From: Rhodocista pekingensis
Lineage (GTDB): Bacteria; Pseudomonadota; Alphaproteobacteria; Azospirillales; Azospirillaceae
Assembly (NCBI RefSeq): GCF_042665545.1
Contig: NZ_JBHTCM010000004.1
Location: 62,001 to 126,000, forward strand
DNA length: 64,000 nt
Reading direction: 5' to 3'
Each line of letters begins with the position of its first letter. Position 1 is the first letter of the stretch. This document shows, one piece after another, positions 15,441 to 25,584 of this stretch. Under the pieces are notes generated by a model that saw nothing but the letters and a program-made list of their open reading frames with translations, had not been told where the DNA came from and searched no databases. A program made the translations under genes and the position numbers.

Positions 15441-18047
15441 TCAGGCGCGCACGGTCCCGCCGGCCCCGCCGCCGCGGCGGATGGCGACCCAGCCGTGTGC
15501 GCCGGTCTGGAAGCCGAGGCTGCCGGCATAGCCGAACAGCTCCAGGCTCTCCCGGAACAGAGCGTTCAGGTCGCGGGTCATGGCGGCCGGCAGCAGCTCG
15601 CGGGTCCGGACCATGAGGTCGAGCTGGCGCGGGCGCACCAGCCCGTCGAGCTGCATCGGGCCGAAGCGGCTGAACTCCACCTCCAGCAGGAAGCGGGTGG
15701 CGCCGGTCCGCCCGCGCCCCCCCGGCGCCGCCGGGCCGTCCTCTCCCTGGCGGAGATAGAGCTGGAGGCGGCCCGGCCGGTCCGCCTCCCCGAAGGGCAC
15801 CGTCCAGGCACGCCAGCCGTCCGGCAGCGGCTCCTGCGCCTGCCGCGACAGGGTCCGGAAATCCTCTGTCAGACGGTGCAGCAGCTCGCCGCGGCCGCTG
15901 CCTTCCAGGGCCGAGACGGCGGCATCCCCGAGCCAGCCGGCGGCATCGCCGCCCCGGATGGCGGAGAGGAAGAACAGCAGGTTGGCCGCCAGCCGGCGGT
16001 TCGGCTGGGGCAGCACCGCCGCGGCCACGGCGCGGGCCAGGGTCGGGTCGCTGGCGGCCAGCGTCTCCATCACCTCGCGCAGGGCCGGCCAGTCGTGTCC
16101 GGCGGCCGGGTCCAGGCGCGCCGGGGGCGCGGACCGGGCGGCCGGTGCCTCGACGGACAGCAGCAGCCCCGATCCGGCGGGCAGGTCCGTGCGCGCCTGC
16201 AACAGCAGCGTCCCGTGCGGCGTGGTGACGACCGCCAGCCCGCCGGCGGTGCTGCCCGTCAGCGTTCCGGCGATCCCGCCCGGCGGCCGGGGAGCCGGCC
16301 CGGTGTCCGCAGGGATGCTCGTCTCGGCAGGGAGCGGACCGGCGGGGCCGGGAGCGGGACCGGAGGGAGCGGGGGGTGCGGCGGCGGCCGTGTCGGTCGC
16401 CAGGATACGGACCAGCAGGCTCTGTCCCGGCATCAGCCGCTGCGGGGGCGCCGGCTGCGGCGGCGGGGCGGCCGGCGCCCCGGGCGTCTCCGTCATTCCC
16501 TCTGCCTCGGCCGGAACCGGGGGGGTGCCCGCCGGGGGTGCCGCCGCGGACGGACGTGGCGGCCCGGCAGCCTCCGGAGCGGCCCCCGGCGGCCCGCCGG
16601 GCGTTGCGGTCAGGGGACGGGCCGGTGCCGCGGGGCCTTGTGTTCCGCTGCCCTCCGGCTCCGGCTCCGGCTCCGGCGGGACGGTGAGACGGTCGAGGGG
16701 CGCTCCGGATGCTGCCGGGCCAGGGACTGCCGCACCCGGGACTGCCGCGCCCGGGACTGCCGCACTGTGCGATGGTACGGGCGTCCCGGCGGGAGCGCCG
16801 GTTCCTCCCAGGGAAGCCGCCGCTGCCGGACCGGAGAGGGTCGGTCCGGCGGAGGGCGGGGCGAGGCGGGGCAAGGGCGGCCCGTCTCCCCCCTCCGGAG
16901 AGGCTCCGCCCGCCGGCGCCGGGAACGGCACCACCCCGGGGATGACCGGAAGGACGGGAAACGTCGGCAGGGCCGGGACCGGCGGCAACGGTACGGTCGG
17001 AAGGGGGACGACGGGCAACGGGGGGAGGGCGGTGACCGCGGGAAACCCTGCCGCCATGCCGGCTGCCGTCATGCCCCCGGCCACAGGCAGTCCCGCCATC
17101 GGGAGCCCCACCATCGGGAGTGCTGTGCCGGGTCCCCCTGCCGGGGGGGCTCCTGCCACGGTCGGCGCCTGGATCTGTCCCGGCGCCGTCGGCTGGCCGG
17201 GAGCGGGGGAAAGCGCCGGTGCAGGCGGCCCGCCGGCCGGTGCCGTGCCCTGGGGGGTGCCCGACGTCCCCTGCGGGGGCGGGGCCGAGGTCGGCGGGGA
17301 TGCGGCGGCCTGGCCCTGACCCGCCGGGGCCGGCGACGATCCGGCGGCGGCCGTCAGGGCCTCGGCCGGCAGCGGCAGGGCGGTCTGGCCGCCGGCGCTC
17401 CCCGGCAGGATCAGGCCCAGCCCCGGGGCAGCCGGCGCCGGTGGGGTGCCGGCGCTGCCCGTCGGCGCGGACGAGGCGGCCGAGCCCTGGCCGGTTGCCG
17501 CCGATCGGAGGTCCTGGCCCGGCCGGACCGGGGAGGCGATGACGACCGCCGTCACCACCGCCCCGGGCTGGAGCAGCGGTGGCGTTCCCGTCGGCGAAGG
17601 CACGGGAGCGGCCGGGGGCCCGGTCCTGGCCGTCGCGGGGGGCTGTGCCTGCCCCGCGGCGGGGGGGGCAGCCGTCGGGGGAGTGGCCGGCGCGGGGACC
17701 CGCGGCGCCGGCGTGGCGGTCGGAGTCGCAGGGGCAAGCGCGACGGCGCGCAGCAGGGCCGCGGCCGTTCCGGCAGCGGTCGGCGGAGGGGCGACGATCT
17801 GGAGGGAGACGGGCCGGTCCGTCGGCAGCGGCTGCGCCGTCCGCACCACGACATCGCCGGCGGAGGTGCGCAGCGTGGCGCTGCCGCCCTCCTGAGCCAC
17901 GACCTGACCGGTCAGCATCACCGAGCGGTTCAGCCCGGCCAGCCGGTCGGGCAACCGCTCGATCGTCACCTCCCCCAACGGCAGCAGCATCTGCCCGGCC
18001 TGGGGAAGGCCGGTGCTGCCGGAACCGGGCGGGACGGCGGTGGTCAC
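15441..18047 (-). CDS. FliK-like flagellar hook-length control protein, very long and disordered
   Basis: The 868-residue protein has a short ordered N terminus (LPDRLAGLNRSVMLTGQVV), then about 500 residues of Pro/Ala/Gly/Thr-rich disorder. The ordered C-terminal domain (about 640-868) contains WTVPFGE, FLLEVEFSRFGPMQLDGL and LFGYAGSLGF. That final domain resembles the FliK hook-length C-terminal domain, which switches export specificity. The position right after flhG in the flagellar operon supports this. The GTG start is 16 bases after the flhG stop. The disordered part contains in-frame 15-bp and 6-bp tandem repeats, so its length may vary. FliK identity is inference. Confidence 0.65.
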   Translation of the reverse strand: MTTAVPPGSGSTGLPQAGQMLLPLGEVTIERLPDRLAGLNRSVMLTGQVVAQEGGSATLRTSAGDVVVRTAQPLPTDRPVSLQIVAPPPTAAGTAAALLRAVALAPATPTATPAPRVPAPATPPTAAPPAAGQAQPPATARTGPPAAPVPSPTGTPPLLQPGAVVTAVVIASPVRPGQDLRSAATGQGSAASSAPTGSAGTPPAPAAPGLGLILPGSAGGQTALPLPAEALTAAAGSSPAPAGQGQAAASPPTSAPPPQGTSGTPQGTAPAGGPPAPALSPAPGQPTAPGQIQAPTVAGAPPAGGPGTALPMVGLPMAGLPVAGGMTAAGMAAGFPAVTALPPLPVVPLPTVPLPPVPALPTFPVLPVIPGVVPFPAPAGGASPEGGDGPPLPRLAPPSAGPTLSGPAAAASLGGTGAPAGTPVPSHSAAVPGAAVPGAAVPGPAASGAPLDRLTVPPEPEPEPEGSGTQGPAAPARPLTATPGGPPGAAPEAAGPPRPSAAAPPAGTPPVPAEAEGMTETPGAPAAPPPQPAPPQRLMPGQSLLVRILATDTAAAAPPAPSGPAPGPAGPLPAETSIPADTGPAPRPPGGIAGTLTGSTAGGLAVVTTPHGTLLLQARTDLPAGSGLLLSVEAPAARSAPPARLDPAAGHDWPALREVMETLAASDPTLARAVAAAVLPQPNRRLAANLLFFLSAIRGGDAAGWLGDAAVSALEGSGRGELLHRLTEDFRTLSRQAQEPLPDGWRAWTVPFGEADRPGRLQLYLRQGEDGPAAPGGRGRTGATRFLLEVEFSRFGPMQLDGLVRPRQLDLMVRTRELLPAAMTRDLNALFRESLELFGYAGSLGFQTGAHGWVAIRRGGGAGGTVRA
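16723..16767 (-). repeat. Three 15-bp tandem repeats in the FliK-like linker
   Basis: GGGACTGCCGCRCCC occurs at 16723-16737 and 16738-16752, with a degenerate third copy at 16753-16767. On the coding strand this gives a repeated PGAAV pentapeptide. A GGCTCC hexamer run encoding alternating Pro/Glu lies just before it, near 16659-16680. Confidence 0.85.
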
Positions 18048-18063
18048 GGCGGCCGCCCGGCTT

Positions 18064-18843
18064 TCAGGGCAGGGCGGCGAGGCGCTGGGCGATGGCCTCC
18101 ACGTCCTGGGCCGCGTCGCTGCCCGGCGAGCGCATCAGCAGCGGCGTCTGCGACCGGATCGCCTCGCGCACCTTCTGGTCTCGGCGGACGATGCCGGCCA
18201 GCGGCGGCTCCTTCTTCAGGAAGCGGCGGCAGGCCGACAGCAGGGTGTCGTAGGTCTTCTCTCCCTGGCCGCGCGTTTCCGCCATGTTCACGACGACCCG
18301 CAGGTCCGCCCCCGGATTCGACTGGTAGCCCAGCTTCAGGAAGGCATAGGCGTCGGTGATGGAGGTCGGCTCGTCCGTCGTCACCACCAGCGTGGTGCGG
18401 GCCGGCCCGGCGAAGGTGCGGACATTGCGGTCCACGCCGGCACCCAGGTCGATCACCACGGTGTCGTAGCTGCGCGACAGGTCCAGCAGGTCCGTGCGGA
18501 GCTGCTGCAAGCGCTGCGGCGGCAGGTTGGCGAGGCTGCCCGAGCCCGAGCGGCCGGCGATGATGTCGAAGCCGCCGTCGCCGAAGCGGGTGACGGCGCC
18601 GGCCAGATTGACCTGGCCCTCGATCACCTGACCGAGGTCGCGCTTGGGCATCAGCCCGAGCTGGATATCCACGTTGGCGAGGCCCAGATCGCCGTCGAAC
18701 AGCAGGGTGCGACGGCCGATCCCGGCCAGCGCATGGGCCAGGGTGATGGAGAAGAATGTCTTGCCCACGCCACCCTTGCCGCTGGCGATGGCGATGACGT
18801 TCCGGCGCGCGGCCGATGCTGCGGGAAAGGCGAGTTCGGTCAT
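18064..18843 (-). CDS. flhG: Flagellar number regulator FlhG (MinD-like ATPase)
   Basis: FlhG is a ParA/MinD-type ATPase that limits flagellar number, working with FlhF at the cell pole. The 259-residue protein has the deviant Walker A motif SGKGGVGKTFF near residue 20, LFDGDLGLANVDIQLG (switch I region) and VVIDLGAGVD (Walker B). The C-terminal part reads AYAFLKLGY and VVVNMAE, as in FlhG. It lacks the long N-terminal DQAxxLR motif region of some FlhG proteins. The start overlaps the flhF stop in ATGA (18840-18843), so the pair is translationally coupled. Confidence 0.92.
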   Translation of the reverse strand: MTELAFPAASAARRNVIAIASGKGGVGKTFFSITLAHALAGIGRRTLLFDGDLGLANVDIQLGLMPKRDLGQVIEGQVNLAGAVTRFGDGGFDIIAGRSGSGSLANLPPQRLQQLRTDLLDLSRSYDTVVIDLGAGVDRNVRTFAGPARTTLVVTTDEPTSITDAYAFLKLGYQSNPGADLRVVVNMAETRGQGEKTYDTLLSACRRFLKKEPPLAGIVRRDQKVREAIRSQTPLLMRSPGSDAAQDVEAIAQRLAALP

Positions 18844-19832
18844 GAATGCGTCCCTGTCTGCTTGGCACGGCGCTGGCCGGCCTCGGCTTCAGGCATCATC
18901 AGTCGGGCGAGCTGGGTGGGCGAAAGCGGGGTCAGCCCTTCCGCCACCTTCGGGGTGGTGCTGGCATCGGTGAGGGCAAGGCCCCCCTCGTGCGCGGCGG
19001 CGAGCAGGCTGCCCAGCCGTCGGGCCAGATCCAGCCGGGTGGGCAGCAGGCGGGTGACCCCGACATCGGCGAAGGCGCGGGCCGTCTCCGCGGCTTCCAC
19101 CGCGTCCAGCCCGGCGGGCATCACCAGCACCGGGTCCACGTCGGCGGCGGCGAGATACTCGCGCAGGTCGCGCATGTCGGCGGCGCTGTAGGGGTTGCGG
19201 CCGGCGCTGTCGATCACGACCTGTTCGATCCCGCGCTGCACCTCCAGCGCACCGGCCAGGGCGGGCGGGTCCTCCACCGTGATCAGGCGCAGCTTCAGCA
19301 CGCGGGTGAAGGCCTGGAGCTGTTCGATGCCGCCGGCGCGCACCGTGTCGGTGGAGATCACACCGACCGGCCGGCCGCGCAGGGCGGAACGGGCACAGAG
19401 CTTGGCGATGGTCAGGGTCTTGCCGCAGCCGGGCGGGCCGACCAGCATGATCGGCCGCGGTGCCCGTGTCTCCGGCAGGGGGGAGAAGGTGAAGACGGCG
19501 TCCAGCGCGGCCGAGAGCGCTGTCAGCGGGTCGCGGGCGTTGAGGTCGGCGATGCTGTCCAGCATCTGCGCGCTCAGCTCCTGCGGCACCCCGTGGCGCA
19601 GCAGCACGTCGGACACCTGGTCCTGCACGTCCGGACCGAGCGGGGCGGCCAGCCGCAGGGGGGCGGCGCCCAGGCCGCCCAGCATCTCGTCCTCCTCGAT
19701 CGCCGCCGTGACGCGGACGCCGACGCCCTCCTCCTCGCGCGTGGCGACGATGATGGCATCGTCGCCCAGCACCTCGCGGACCAGCCGCATGGCATCGGCC
19801 ATGGTCGGGGCGTGAAAGGACTTCAGCCGCAT
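18840..19832 (-). CDS. flhF: Flagellar placement GTPase FlhF
   Basis: FlhF is an SRP-type GTPase that recruits the first flagellar components to the pole. The 330-residue protein starts MRLKSFHAPTMADAM, the usual FlhF opening. It continues with a B-like region and an NG domain with the P-loop GPPGCGKTLTIAKL near residue 152, STDTVRAGGIEQL and VIDSAGRN. It lacks the long basic linker seen in larger FlhF proteins. The ribosome site is GAAGAG. It sits between flhA and flhG in the classical order. Confidence 0.93.
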   Translation of the reverse strand: MRLKSFHAPTMADAMRLVREVLGDDAIIVATREEEGVGVRVTAAIEEDEMLGGLGAAPLRLAAPLGPDVQDQVSDVLLRHGVPQELSAQMLDSIADLNARDPLTALSAALDAVFTFSPLPETRAPRPIMLVGPPGCGKTLTIAKLCARSALRGRPVGVISTDTVRAGGIEQLQAFTRVLKLRLITVEDPPALAGALEVQRGIEQVVIDSAGRNPYSAADMRDLREYLAAADVDPVLVMPAGLDAVEAAETARAFADVGVTRLLPTRLDLARRLGSLLAAAHEGGLALTDASTTPKVAEGLTPLSPTQLARLMMPEAEAGQRRAKQTGTHS

Positions 19833-19888
19833 GGCAGGTCTCTTCGTTCAGCCATCCCCGTGTCCTCGTCGTCTCCCCGTTCCCCGCA

Positions 19889-21994
19889 TCAGATCTGCCC
19901 CAGCGTCTTGATCTTGGCCTTGGGGTGGATCTCGTTCTGAGACATCACCACCGTCGCCGGACGGAACCGCTCGATGATGGAGCGGACATAGGGCCTGACG
20001 CCCGGACTCGTCAGCAGCACCGGCGCCTCACCCTGCATGGCGAAGCGCTCGAAGGTCTGGCGCACCACCGTGATGAACTGTTGCAGCCGCGACGGCGCCA
20101 TGGCGAGCTGGCGGTCCTCGCCGTCCCCCACGATGGCTTCCGCGAACGACTGCTCCCAGTCCGGAGACAGGGTGACCAGGGGGATGTACCCCATATGGTT
20201 GGTGTTGGCATCCGAGATCTGCCGCGCCAGCCTGACGCGCACATGCTCGGTGATCTGGGTGATGGCGCGGGTATAGGCCGTGGCCTCGGCGATGCCCTCC
20301 AGGATGGTCGGCAGATCGCGGACCGAGACCCGCTCCGACAGGAGGTTCTGGAGCACCCGTTGCAGCCCGCCGACGCTGATCTGGCCGGGCACCACGTCGG
20401 CGACCAGCTTCTGGTGCTCCTTGCCCAGCTCGTCCAGCAGCTTCTGCGTCTCGGCGTAGGACAGCAGATCGGCCATGTTGTCCTTCACCACCTCGGTCAG
20501 GTGGGTGGTGATGACGGTGGGCGGATCGACCACCGTCAGCCCCTTGAACATGGCCTCCTCGCGGTAGGCCGTTTCGATCCACATGGCCGGCAGGCCGAAG
20601 GTGGGCTCCGTCGTCGTCTCGCCCGGCAGGCCGATGGGCTCGCCGCGCGGGTCCATGCAGAGCAGCATGTTCGGGCGGATGTCGCCCTTGCCCGCCTCGA
20701 TCTCCTTGATCCGGATGACGTAGGTGTTGGGCGGGAGTTGCAGGTTGTCCTGGATGCGGACCGACGGCAGGATCACGCCGATCTCCCCGGCGAGCTGCCG
20801 GCGCAGGCCGCGGATCTGGTCGGTCAGGCGCTGGCCGGCCGGGCTGTTGATCAGGGCCAGCAGGCCGTAGCCCAGCTCCAGCCGGATCAGGTCGATGGCG
20901 AGGGCGGAGGAGATCGGCTCCTCCGGCACCGGCGGCGGCGGGGTCGCGGCGATCTCCTCGCGGGCCCTTTCCTCCGCCTCCTTCTCCCGCACCCGCGGCA
21001 GGTAGTAGGCGGCGAAGCCCAGGGCCGCCGCGGCCGGCAGGAAGATGAACCAGGGCATCCCCGGCAGGAAACCCAGCACGCCCACCAGCACCGAGGTCAG
21101 CCCCAGCGCCACCGGGTAGAAGGTGAGCTGGCCCACCACCGCCTTGTCGGTCGATCCCGGCGTGCCGGACTTCGACACCATGAGGCCGGCGGCCAGCGAC
21201 ACCAGCAGGGCCGGGATCTGGGAGACCAGCCCGTCGCCGATGGTCAGCTTGGTATAGGCATCGGCGGCGGCGGCGAAGGTCATGTCCTCCTGCCCGATGC
21301 CGATGATCATGCCGACGATGACGTTGACGAAGGTGATGATCAGGCCGGCGATGGCATCGCCGCGGACGAATTTCGAGGCACCGTCCATGGAGCCGAAGAA
21401 CTGGCTCTCGTCCTCAAGCTCCTTGCGGCGGGCGCGGGCGGACGCCTCGTCGATCAGGCCGGCCGACAGGTCGGCATCGATCGCCATCTGCTTGCCGGGC
21501 ATGGCATCCAGGGTGAAGCGCGCCGCCACCTCGGCGATGCGGCCGGCACCCTTGGTGATGACCATGAAGTTCACCAGCGTCAGGATCGCGAAGACCGTGA
21601 TGCCGATGATGAAATTCCCCCCCATGACGAAGGAGGCGAAGGTCTCGATGACATTGCCGGCGGCGTCGGAGCCTTTGTGGCCCTCCGCCAGGATCAGGCG
21701 TGTCGACGCCATGTTCAGCGCCAGCCGCAGCATCGTCGAGATCAGCAGGATGGTGGGGAAGCTGCTGAAATCCAGAGGCTTCTGGATCGACAGCACGACC
21801 ATCAGGATCAGGATCGAGAAGCTGAAGGAAATCGTCAGGCCGATGTCCAGCAGCCAGGTGGGCATCGGCAGGATGAGGACGACGATCAGCGCGACGATGG
21901 CGAGGGCGAAGGCGACTTCGCTCCGCTTCATCGACTGCCAGATGGCCGGCAGGTTCAGCGCCTGCAACGGGCTGCGGCCGGTCTCGTCGGTCAT
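19889..21994 (-). CDS. flhA: Flagellar export gate protein FlhA
   Basis: FlhA forms the nonameric export gate of the flagellar type III apparatus. The 701-residue protein has about eight N-terminal membrane helices (to about residue 325), including the FHIPEP region. The cytoplasmic loop carries KGAGRIAEVAARFTLDAMPGKQ and DADLSAG. A soluble C-terminal domain (about 360-701) has VRIQDNLQLPPNTYVIRIKE, DPPTVITTHL and HMGYIPLVTLS. The length is standard and no motif is missing. The ATG is preceded by GGGGAGG, and the gene lies 46 bp after flbD. Confidence 0.97.
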   Translation of the reverse strand: MTDETGRSPLQALNLPAIWQSMKRSEVAFALAIVALIVVLILPMPTWLLDIGLTISFSFSILILMVVLSIQKPLDFSSFPTILLISTMLRLALNMASTRLILAEGHKGSDAAGNVIETFASFVMGGNFIIGITVFAILTLVNFMVITKGAGRIAEVAARFTLDAMPGKQMAIDADLSAGLIDEASARARRKELEDESQFFGSMDGASKFVRGDAIAGLIITFVNVIVGMIIGIGQEDMTFAAAADAYTKLTIGDGLVSQIPALLVSLAAGLMVSKSGTPGSTDKAVVGQLTFYPVALGLTSVLVGVLGFLPGMPWFIFLPAAAALGFAAYYLPRVREKEAEERAREEIAATPPPPVPEEPISSALAIDLIRLELGYGLLALINSPAGQRLTDQIRGLRRQLAGEIGVILPSVRIQDNLQLPPNTYVIRIKEIEAGKGDIRPNMLLCMDPRGEPIGLPGETTTEPTFGLPAMWIETAYREEAMFKGLTVVDPPTVITTHLTEVVKDNMADLLSYAETQKLLDELGKEHQKLVADVVPGQISVGGLQRVLQNLLSERVSVRDLPTILEGIAEATAYTRAITQITEHVRVRLARQISDANTNHMGYIPLVTLSPDWEQSFAEAIVGDGEDRQLAMAPSRLQQFITVVRQTFERFAMQGEAPVLLTSPGVRPYVRSIIERFRPATVVMSQNEIHPKAKIKTLGQI

Positions 21995-22040
21995 CCGCGA
22001 CCTCCCCGTCCGGGGTATGTCTGCTTAGGCGCCATGACGC

Positions 22041-23495
<1,455 letters not shown>

Positions 23496-23577
23496 CGGGG
23501 CAACCCTCTCCGGGTCATCGGGGGCATGGTCGGTTCGGTCGGTCGGGTCGGGAGCGGGCCGTGCATGGCATCCGCCT

Positions 23578-24483
23578 TCAGTCGAAGGTGCTGAGCCGGA
23601 GTTCCGGCGGCAGCACGGTGTTGATCAGAATCTCCAGCCGGCGCGGATTCTCCTGCCGCGCGACGGAGCCGGCGCCCAGCATGTAGAGGCTGCTCACCAG
23701 CGCCTGCACCTCGGCGTTGCGCTCCACCTTTCCGGCGAGGGGGGACAGCACCATGCTGCCCAGCACCGCGCCGTAGAAGGTGGTCAGCAGCGCCACCGCC
23801 ATGGCCGGGCCGATGCTGGCCGGGTCCTGGAGGTTGTCCAGCATCTGGACAAGACCGACCAGGGTGCCGATCAGCCCCATGGCGGGGGCGACCTCGGCGG
23901 CGCGGCGCAGCACGGCGGCGCCGGCGCGGGCGCGGGCCTGGTCGGCCTCGATCTCGGTGCGCAGGATGCGCTCCACGTCGTCGGCCGGCAGCCCGTCCAC
24001 GATCATCTCGATGGAGCGTTGCAGCACCGGCTCCGCGGCCAGCGACGGCGCCAGCGGCTGCAAGGCCAGGGGGCCGTTGCGCCGGGCGATGTCGGCGAGC
24101 TGGAGCACGTAGCGCGCCACCGCCTGCGGGTCGTGCACCGTGCGGGTCACGGCGCCGAGCAGCAGGCGGCCGGCGGACGCCACGTCCCGCATGGAGAAGG
24201 AGACGGCGGTCACCGCCACGGTGCCGCCCAGCACGATGGCGACCGAGGGCAGATTGAAGAAGGCGCCCAGGCTGCCGCCCAGCGCCAGCGCCGCCCCGAC
24301 CAGCCCGAAGCCGCCGACCAGACCGAGAACCGTCGCCAGATCGATGCCGCCCTTCGGCCGCAGCGGGCGCGGCAGGGCTCCGCCGCGCCCGGCGTCGGCC
24401 GCGACGGGGGGCTGCTGCGCCAGGGCCTGCGACCGGGCGCGGGCCTGGGCGAGAACGGGACCGGGCTGTCTGGTGTCGGTCAT
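23578..24483 (-). CDS. motA: MotA/TolQ/ExbB-family flagellar stator protein
   Basis: The 301-residue protein belongs to the MotA family of ion-channel stator subunits. It has an N-terminal membrane pair (VLGLVGGFGLVGAALALGG and a following helix), a cytoplasmic stretch including LPADDVERILRTEIE and a C-terminal helix pair (APAMGLIGTLVGLVQML and ALLTTFYGAVLGSMVLSPL). The last 50 residues are cytoplasmic. The start at 24483 has AGGGG nine bases upstream. An ATG at 24492 overlaps the fliN stop as ATGA but has no spacing for a ribosome site. No motB partner is nearby. Stator role is inferred from family and operon. Confidence 0.85.
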   Translation of the reverse strand: MTDTRQPGPVLAQARARSQALAQQPPVAADAGRGGALPRPLRPKGGIDLATVLGLVGGFGLVGAALALGGSLGAFFNLPSVAIVLGGTVAVTAVSFSMRDVASAGRLLLGAVTRTVHDPQAVARYVLQLADIARRNGPLALQPLAPSLAAEPVLQRSIEMIVDGLPADDVERILRTEIEADQARARAGAAVLRRAAEVAPAMGLIGTLVGLVQMLDNLQDPASIGPAMAVALLTTFYGAVLGSMVLSPLAGKVERNAEVQALVSSLYMLGAGSVARQENPRRLEILINTVLPPELRLSTFD

Positions 24484-24488
24484 CGCCC

Positions 24489-24815
24489 TCATCCCCTGTC
24501 GGACTTGATGATCTCGGTCATGGTCACGCCCAGCCGGTCCTCGACGACGACGACCTCCCCGCGGGCCACCAGCCGGTTGTTGACATAGATGTCGATCGCT
24601 TCGCCGACCTTGCGGTCCAGCTCCACGACGGCGCCACGGCCCAGCTTCATCAGCGAACTGACCTGCATGGTGCATTTGCCCAGCACGGCGGAGATCTGGA
24701 CCGGGATGTCGTAGACGGATTCCAGGTCCTTCACGACCATCACGGCGTCGGCGTCCATCTCGGAGCGGCCGGCGCCGTCGAACTCGTTCAGGCCCATTTC
24801 ATCCTTGGCGGCCAT
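24489..24815 (-). CDS. fliN: Flagellar motor switch protein FliN
   Basis: FliN forms the lower part of the C-ring and takes part in switching and export. The 108-residue protein has a variable N-terminal tail and the SpoA domain (about 30-105) with DIPVQISAVLGKCTM, LMKLGRGAVVELD, YVNNRLVARGEVVVVEDRLGV and a final Ile/Lys tail. Its length is typical. It is 21 bp after fliH and its stop overlaps a potential motA start. Confidence 0.95.
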   Translation of the reverse strand: MAAKDEMGLNEFDGAGRSEMDADAVMVVKDLESVYDIPVQISAVLGKCTMQVSSLMKLGRGAVVELDRKVGEAIDIYVNNRLVARGEVVVVEDRLGVTMTEIIKSDRG

Positions 24816-24836
24816 TCGTCAGGCTCCCTCAGCGGA

Positions 24837-25553
24837 TCAGGGACGGGCGGTCGCGGCAGTCGCCGCGGGACCGCCCGGAATCCCGGCCGGCAGACCGCCG
24901 GCAATGCGTTCGATCTCGGTCCACAGGTGGGTGACGTCGCGCTCCGCCGCGCCATCGCCCCAGTCGGCCCGCACGTCCAGCTCGCCCATCCGGGGATCGG
25001 CCAGAAGCGACAGGGTGCCGCCGAACCCGGCCCGGACGGCCATCTCCTCCAGATGCGGGCGCAGCGCCTCCAGCCGGCTCTCATGCACCCGCAGCACCAG
25101 CTTCGGCTCCTCCGCCAGTTCCAGCAGGAAGGCGGCTGTGGTCGTCTCCACCTCCGCCAGCCCGTGCTGGCGGGCGAGCGCCGGGAACAGCTTGCGGACG
25201 ATGGCGAGCGCCAGCTCCCGCGCCTGTTCCGTCTGCCGGTGCCGCGCCTCCGGCTCCGCCGCCAGCAGCCGGCGCAGCACCTCGTCGACCCGGCCCAGCG
25301 CTTCGGTCAGGGCCTGCTGTGCAGCCGTCTCCGCCGCTTCCCGGCCGGCGGCCGTGCCGGCCTCATGCCCTGCCGCGTAGCCCTGGTCGCGGGCGGCGGC
25401 CAGCTTCGCCGCCAGCTCGGCTTCCGTCAGCGTGACGGTCGGCTCCGGCGGGGGGGCGGGCTCGGCCTCCGGCTCGGGTTCGGGCTCCGGCATGATCTGC
25501 CGTCCGAACTCGTCGAAGGAGATGTCGAACTGGAACTTCTGGATCGTCGGCAT
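24837..25553 (-). CDS. fliH: Flagellar assembly protein FliH
   Basis: FliH regulates the FliI export ATPase. The 238-residue protein begins MPTIQKFQFDISFDEFG. It continues with a Pro/Glu repeat (PEPEPEPE near residues 17-30), a helical coiled region rich in Ala/Glu with GYAAGHEAGTAAGREAA and LARQHGLAEVETTTA, and a C-terminal globular domain with LVLRVHESRLEALRPHLEEM. The GxxxG-type Ala/Gly repeat in the middle is characteristic of FliH. The order fliF-fliH-fliN is that of the alphaproteobacterial cluster, but fliG, normally between fliF and fliH, is absent here. Confidence 0.9.
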   Translation of the reverse strand: MPTIQKFQFDISFDEFGRQIMPEPEPEPEAEPAPPPEPTVTLTEAELAAKLAAARDQGYAAGHEAGTAAGREAAETAAQQALTEALGRVDEVLRRLLAAEPEARHRQTEQARELALAIVRKLFPALARQHGLAEVETTTAAFLLELAEEPKLVLRVHESRLEALRPHLEEMAVRAGFGGTLSLLADPRMGELDVRADWGDGAAERDVTHLWTEIERIAGGLPAGIPGGPAATAATARP

Positions 25554-25584
25554 GGCCGGGCGTCACGTCCTGAGCGGGGGCCGC

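Noticed and set aside
15495..18359. 954-residue plus-strand open frame
   Set aside because: It is opposite the FliK-like and flhG genes and reads as Arg/Gly repeats. The minus frame continues the flagellar operon.
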